Made by a program: the position numbers and the translations under genes
Origin: Acidobacteriota bacterium
Lineage (GTDB): Bacteria > Acidobacteriota > Vicinamibacteria > Vicinamibacterales > UBA2999
DNA length: 64,000 nucleotides
Reading direction: 5' to 3'
NCBI GenBank assembly: GCA_018000455.1
Contig: JAGNJW010000020.1
Coordinates: 1-64,000 of the forward strand
Notes under the pieces: generated by a model
Databases searched by the model: none
The model's input: the letters and a program-made list of their open reading frames with translations, nothing else
Told to the model about the DNA's origin: nothing
Part shown: piece after piece, positions 62,462-64,000 of the stretch
How positions within the stretch are numbered: the first letter of the stretch is position 1
Layout: each line of letters opens with the position of its first letter

Positions 62462-64000
62462 ATGGCGAATCCGAAACTCGTCGGCAAGAACTACACGACT
62501 CCCGATCTCGTCGCCAAGGTGACGGGCCGGGCCCGTTACGCCGAAGACTTCCGCGTCGACGGTATGCTCTTTTGCAAATTGCTGCTCAGCCCGATGCCGC
62601 ACTGCCGCGTGCGGGCCATCGACACGACGGCGGCACTGGCGATGCCGGGCGTGAAAGCCGTGCTCACCCCCGACGATCTCCCCGCCGTGACGGCACCCGA
62701 GGGCGGCCTGCCCCCCGAGCGGGCGCTCACGATGGAGCCGGTCTACCAGGGCGAGCCGATCCTCGCCATCGCCGCGGTGGATGAGGCCACCGCCTCGGCG
62801 GCGCTCGAGCTGGTCACGCTCGACCTCGAGCCGCTCCCGTTCACCGTCGATCCCCTCGTCAGCCTGCGGCCGGGCGGCCGGAATGCCCGCCTCGAAGGCA
62901 ACGCCTTCGTGGACGGCAAGCTGACGACGGTGAAGTGGCCGGCCGAGGTCTTCGCGGCCGCACCCGAAGGCACGCTGCCCGATGGCCCGCACGGCACGGC
63001 CTGGTCGTACGGCGATGTCGACGCCGGCTTCAAGGACGCCGCGCTGGTACTCGACGAGACGTTCCACACACCGGCCACGCATCACGAGCCGCTCGAGTCG
63101 CGCTCGACGATGGCCTACTGGCAGAATGGCACGCTCTATCTGCACGGCTCCACGCAGAGCGTCGCACAGACGGTCGGCCCGGTCGCGCGCTGGGTCGGCG
63201 TGGACGAGAGCAAGGTCGTCATCGTGAGCGAGTACACCGGCGGCGGCTTCGGCAGCAAGATTCCCGGCGCCCACTCGATGGCCATTCCGGCGCTGCTGGC
63301 GAAGAAGACCAACGCGCCCGTGATGATGCGCATCACACGGGAGGAAGAGCACTACATCGGCCGCACGCGTCCCAATCTCATCGGCCGCGTGAAGGCTGGC
63401 TTCGGCAAGGACGGCCGGCTGCTGGCGGTCGACATGTACGTCCTCCAAGACGCCGGTCCCTACGAGGATCAGTACGACGTCATCTCGGCGCCCGGCATCT
63501 GCTCGCTCGCCTATCAGCCGATCGCCATGCGCTTCCGCGGCCTGTCGGTGCTCACGAACACCCCGCCCAGAACCTCCCAGCGCTCACCGGGCGGCATGCA
63601 GCAGAACGCGATCATGGAGCCGATTCTCGCCAAGGCGGCGCGCCAGCTCGGGGTTGACAGCGTGGCGCTGCACCGGATCAATGCGCCGGCCGGCAAGGCG
63701 CTGCTCGGACCGGCCCGTGCCGACGGTACTCGCGGCTACGTCACCAGTGCTTTCGTCACCGAAGCGATCGATCGCGGCGCCGAGCTCTTCAACTGGAACG
63801 AGCGCAAGACGCGAAGCCGCCAGCGCCGCGGCTCCAAGGCGCGGGGCATCGGCATCTCGGTGAGCCCCTTCATCGGCGGCTACTCGGTGAACTACGACGG
63901 ATTGCTGCTCCTCAAACCAGACGGCAAGCTCTACGTGCAGTCGGGCGCCGGTAACCTGGGCACGCACTCGGTCGTCGACACGGCGCGCGTCGCCGCCGAC
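62462..64000 (+). CDS. Xanthine dehydrogenase-family molybdenum subunit, 3' end cut
   Basis: The frame from ATG 62462 is open to the window edge (513 codons). The N-terminal part is the aldehyde oxidase/xanthine dehydrogenase a/b hammerhead domain (KVTGRARYAEDF, PGVKAVLTPDDLP, EPVYQGEPILAIAAVD). The Moco-binding domain follows (THHEPLESRSTMAYW, STQSVAQTVGPVARW and SEYTGGGFGSKIPGAHSM near 265, MMRITREEEH). It resembles CoxL/XdhA large subunits that hydroxylate carbon substrates. TAAGCT (62449-62454) lies 7 bases before the ATG without a ribosome binding site. Small FAD and 2Fe-2S subunits, if any, are outside the window. Confidence 0.88.
   Translation, partial: MANPKLVGKNYTTPDLVAKVTGRARYAEDFRVDGMLFCKLLLSPMPHCRVRAIDTTAALAMPGVKAVLTPDDLPAVTAPEGGLPPERALTMEPVYQGEPILAIAAVDEATASAALELVTLDLEPLPFTVDPLVSLRPGGRNARLEGNAFVDGKLTTVKWPAEVFAAAPEGTLPDGPHGTAWSYGDVDAGFKDAALVLDETFHTPATHHEPLESRSTMAYWQNGTLYLHGSTQSVAQTVGPVARWVGVDESKVVIVSEYTGGGFGSKIPGAHSMAIPALLAKKTNAPVMMRITREEEHYIGRTRPNLIGRVKAGFGKDGRLLAVDMYVLQDAGPYEDQYDVISAPGICSLAYQPIAMRFRGLSVLTNTPPRTSQRSPGGMQQNAIMEPILAKAARQLGVDSVALHRINAPAGKALLGPARADGTRGYVTSAFVTEAIDRGAELFNWNERKTRSRQRRGSKARGIGISVSPFIGGYSVNYDGLLLLKPDGKLYVQSGAGNLGTHSVVDTARVAAD

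Overview
This is a GC-rich bacterial chromosome segment. Both strands are densely coded, mostly by metabolic, transport and regulatory genes, with no phage or plasmid backbone. Several traits suggest an environmental Acidobacteriota-like organism, possibly of the Vicinamibacteria type: Tat-exported aminotransferases, PEGA/TonB proteins, a receiver-like/DUF3052 remnant and multihaem cytochromes. The assignment is an inference from gene content, because no rRNA lies in the window. Many genes use GTG starts, and at least eleven have a -10-like box 6-10 bases before the start codon and no Shine-Dalgarno sequence, which suggests leaderless mRNAs.

Layout. 1-4.4 kb: a partial hypothetical protein, arginase, a DUF2911 protein, a TauE/SafE permease, a 600-base gene-poor stretch, and a VapBC toxin-antitoxin pair beside tRNA-Lys. 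4.6-9.2 kb: a polar amino acid ABC transporter with its binding protein fused to the permease, then a PEGA/TonB operon. 9.3-10.5 kb: a HigBA module bounded by ~105-bp direct repeats that contain the 3' end of tRNA-Glu. 10.6-19 kb: YjbQ, a membrane protein, a SorA-like molybdoenzyme, a cytochrome/HD/two-aminotransferase cluster with a structured leader, a TolB-like protein and a TauE pseudogene with a large internal deletion. 19-32 kb: polyphosphate kinase, an ABC exporter, a PilZ protein, PurA, an ATPase, a DUF2007-RNase III fusion, a SpoIIE phosphatase, a trans-sulfuration enzyme, CutA and FtsB.

32-44 kb: OsmC, a collapsed receiver/DUF3052 gene, a thioredoxin-fold protein, a HAD-HerA fusion, an MgtC/DUF4010 protein, a YIP1 protein, and a divergent histidine kinase/NtrC-type regulator pair. 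The regulator precedes a sigma-54-type promoter that should drive a universal-stress-protein/CBS operon. 44-51 kb: a pentahaem cytochrome, a MepK-like and an LdtD-like pair for 3-3 peptidoglycan crosslinks, a permease-amidase operon and a third Tat-exported aminotransferase.

51.3-52.9 kb is the main accessory island. Two 238-bp palindromic-ended elements in inverted orientation flank about 1 kb that holds small unrecognised ORFs and ends in a sequence with integron attC architecture. I read this as a MITE-flanked, integrase-less cassette remnant.

52.9-61.6 kb: a five-gene operon (GNAT-class III aminotransferase fusion, YtcJ-like amidohydrolase, aldehyde dehydrogenase, APC permease, M28 carboxypeptidase) that looks like a route for using amino compounds or peptides. 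The window closes with a barrel-like protein and the 5' part of a xanthine dehydrogenase-family molybdenum subunit.
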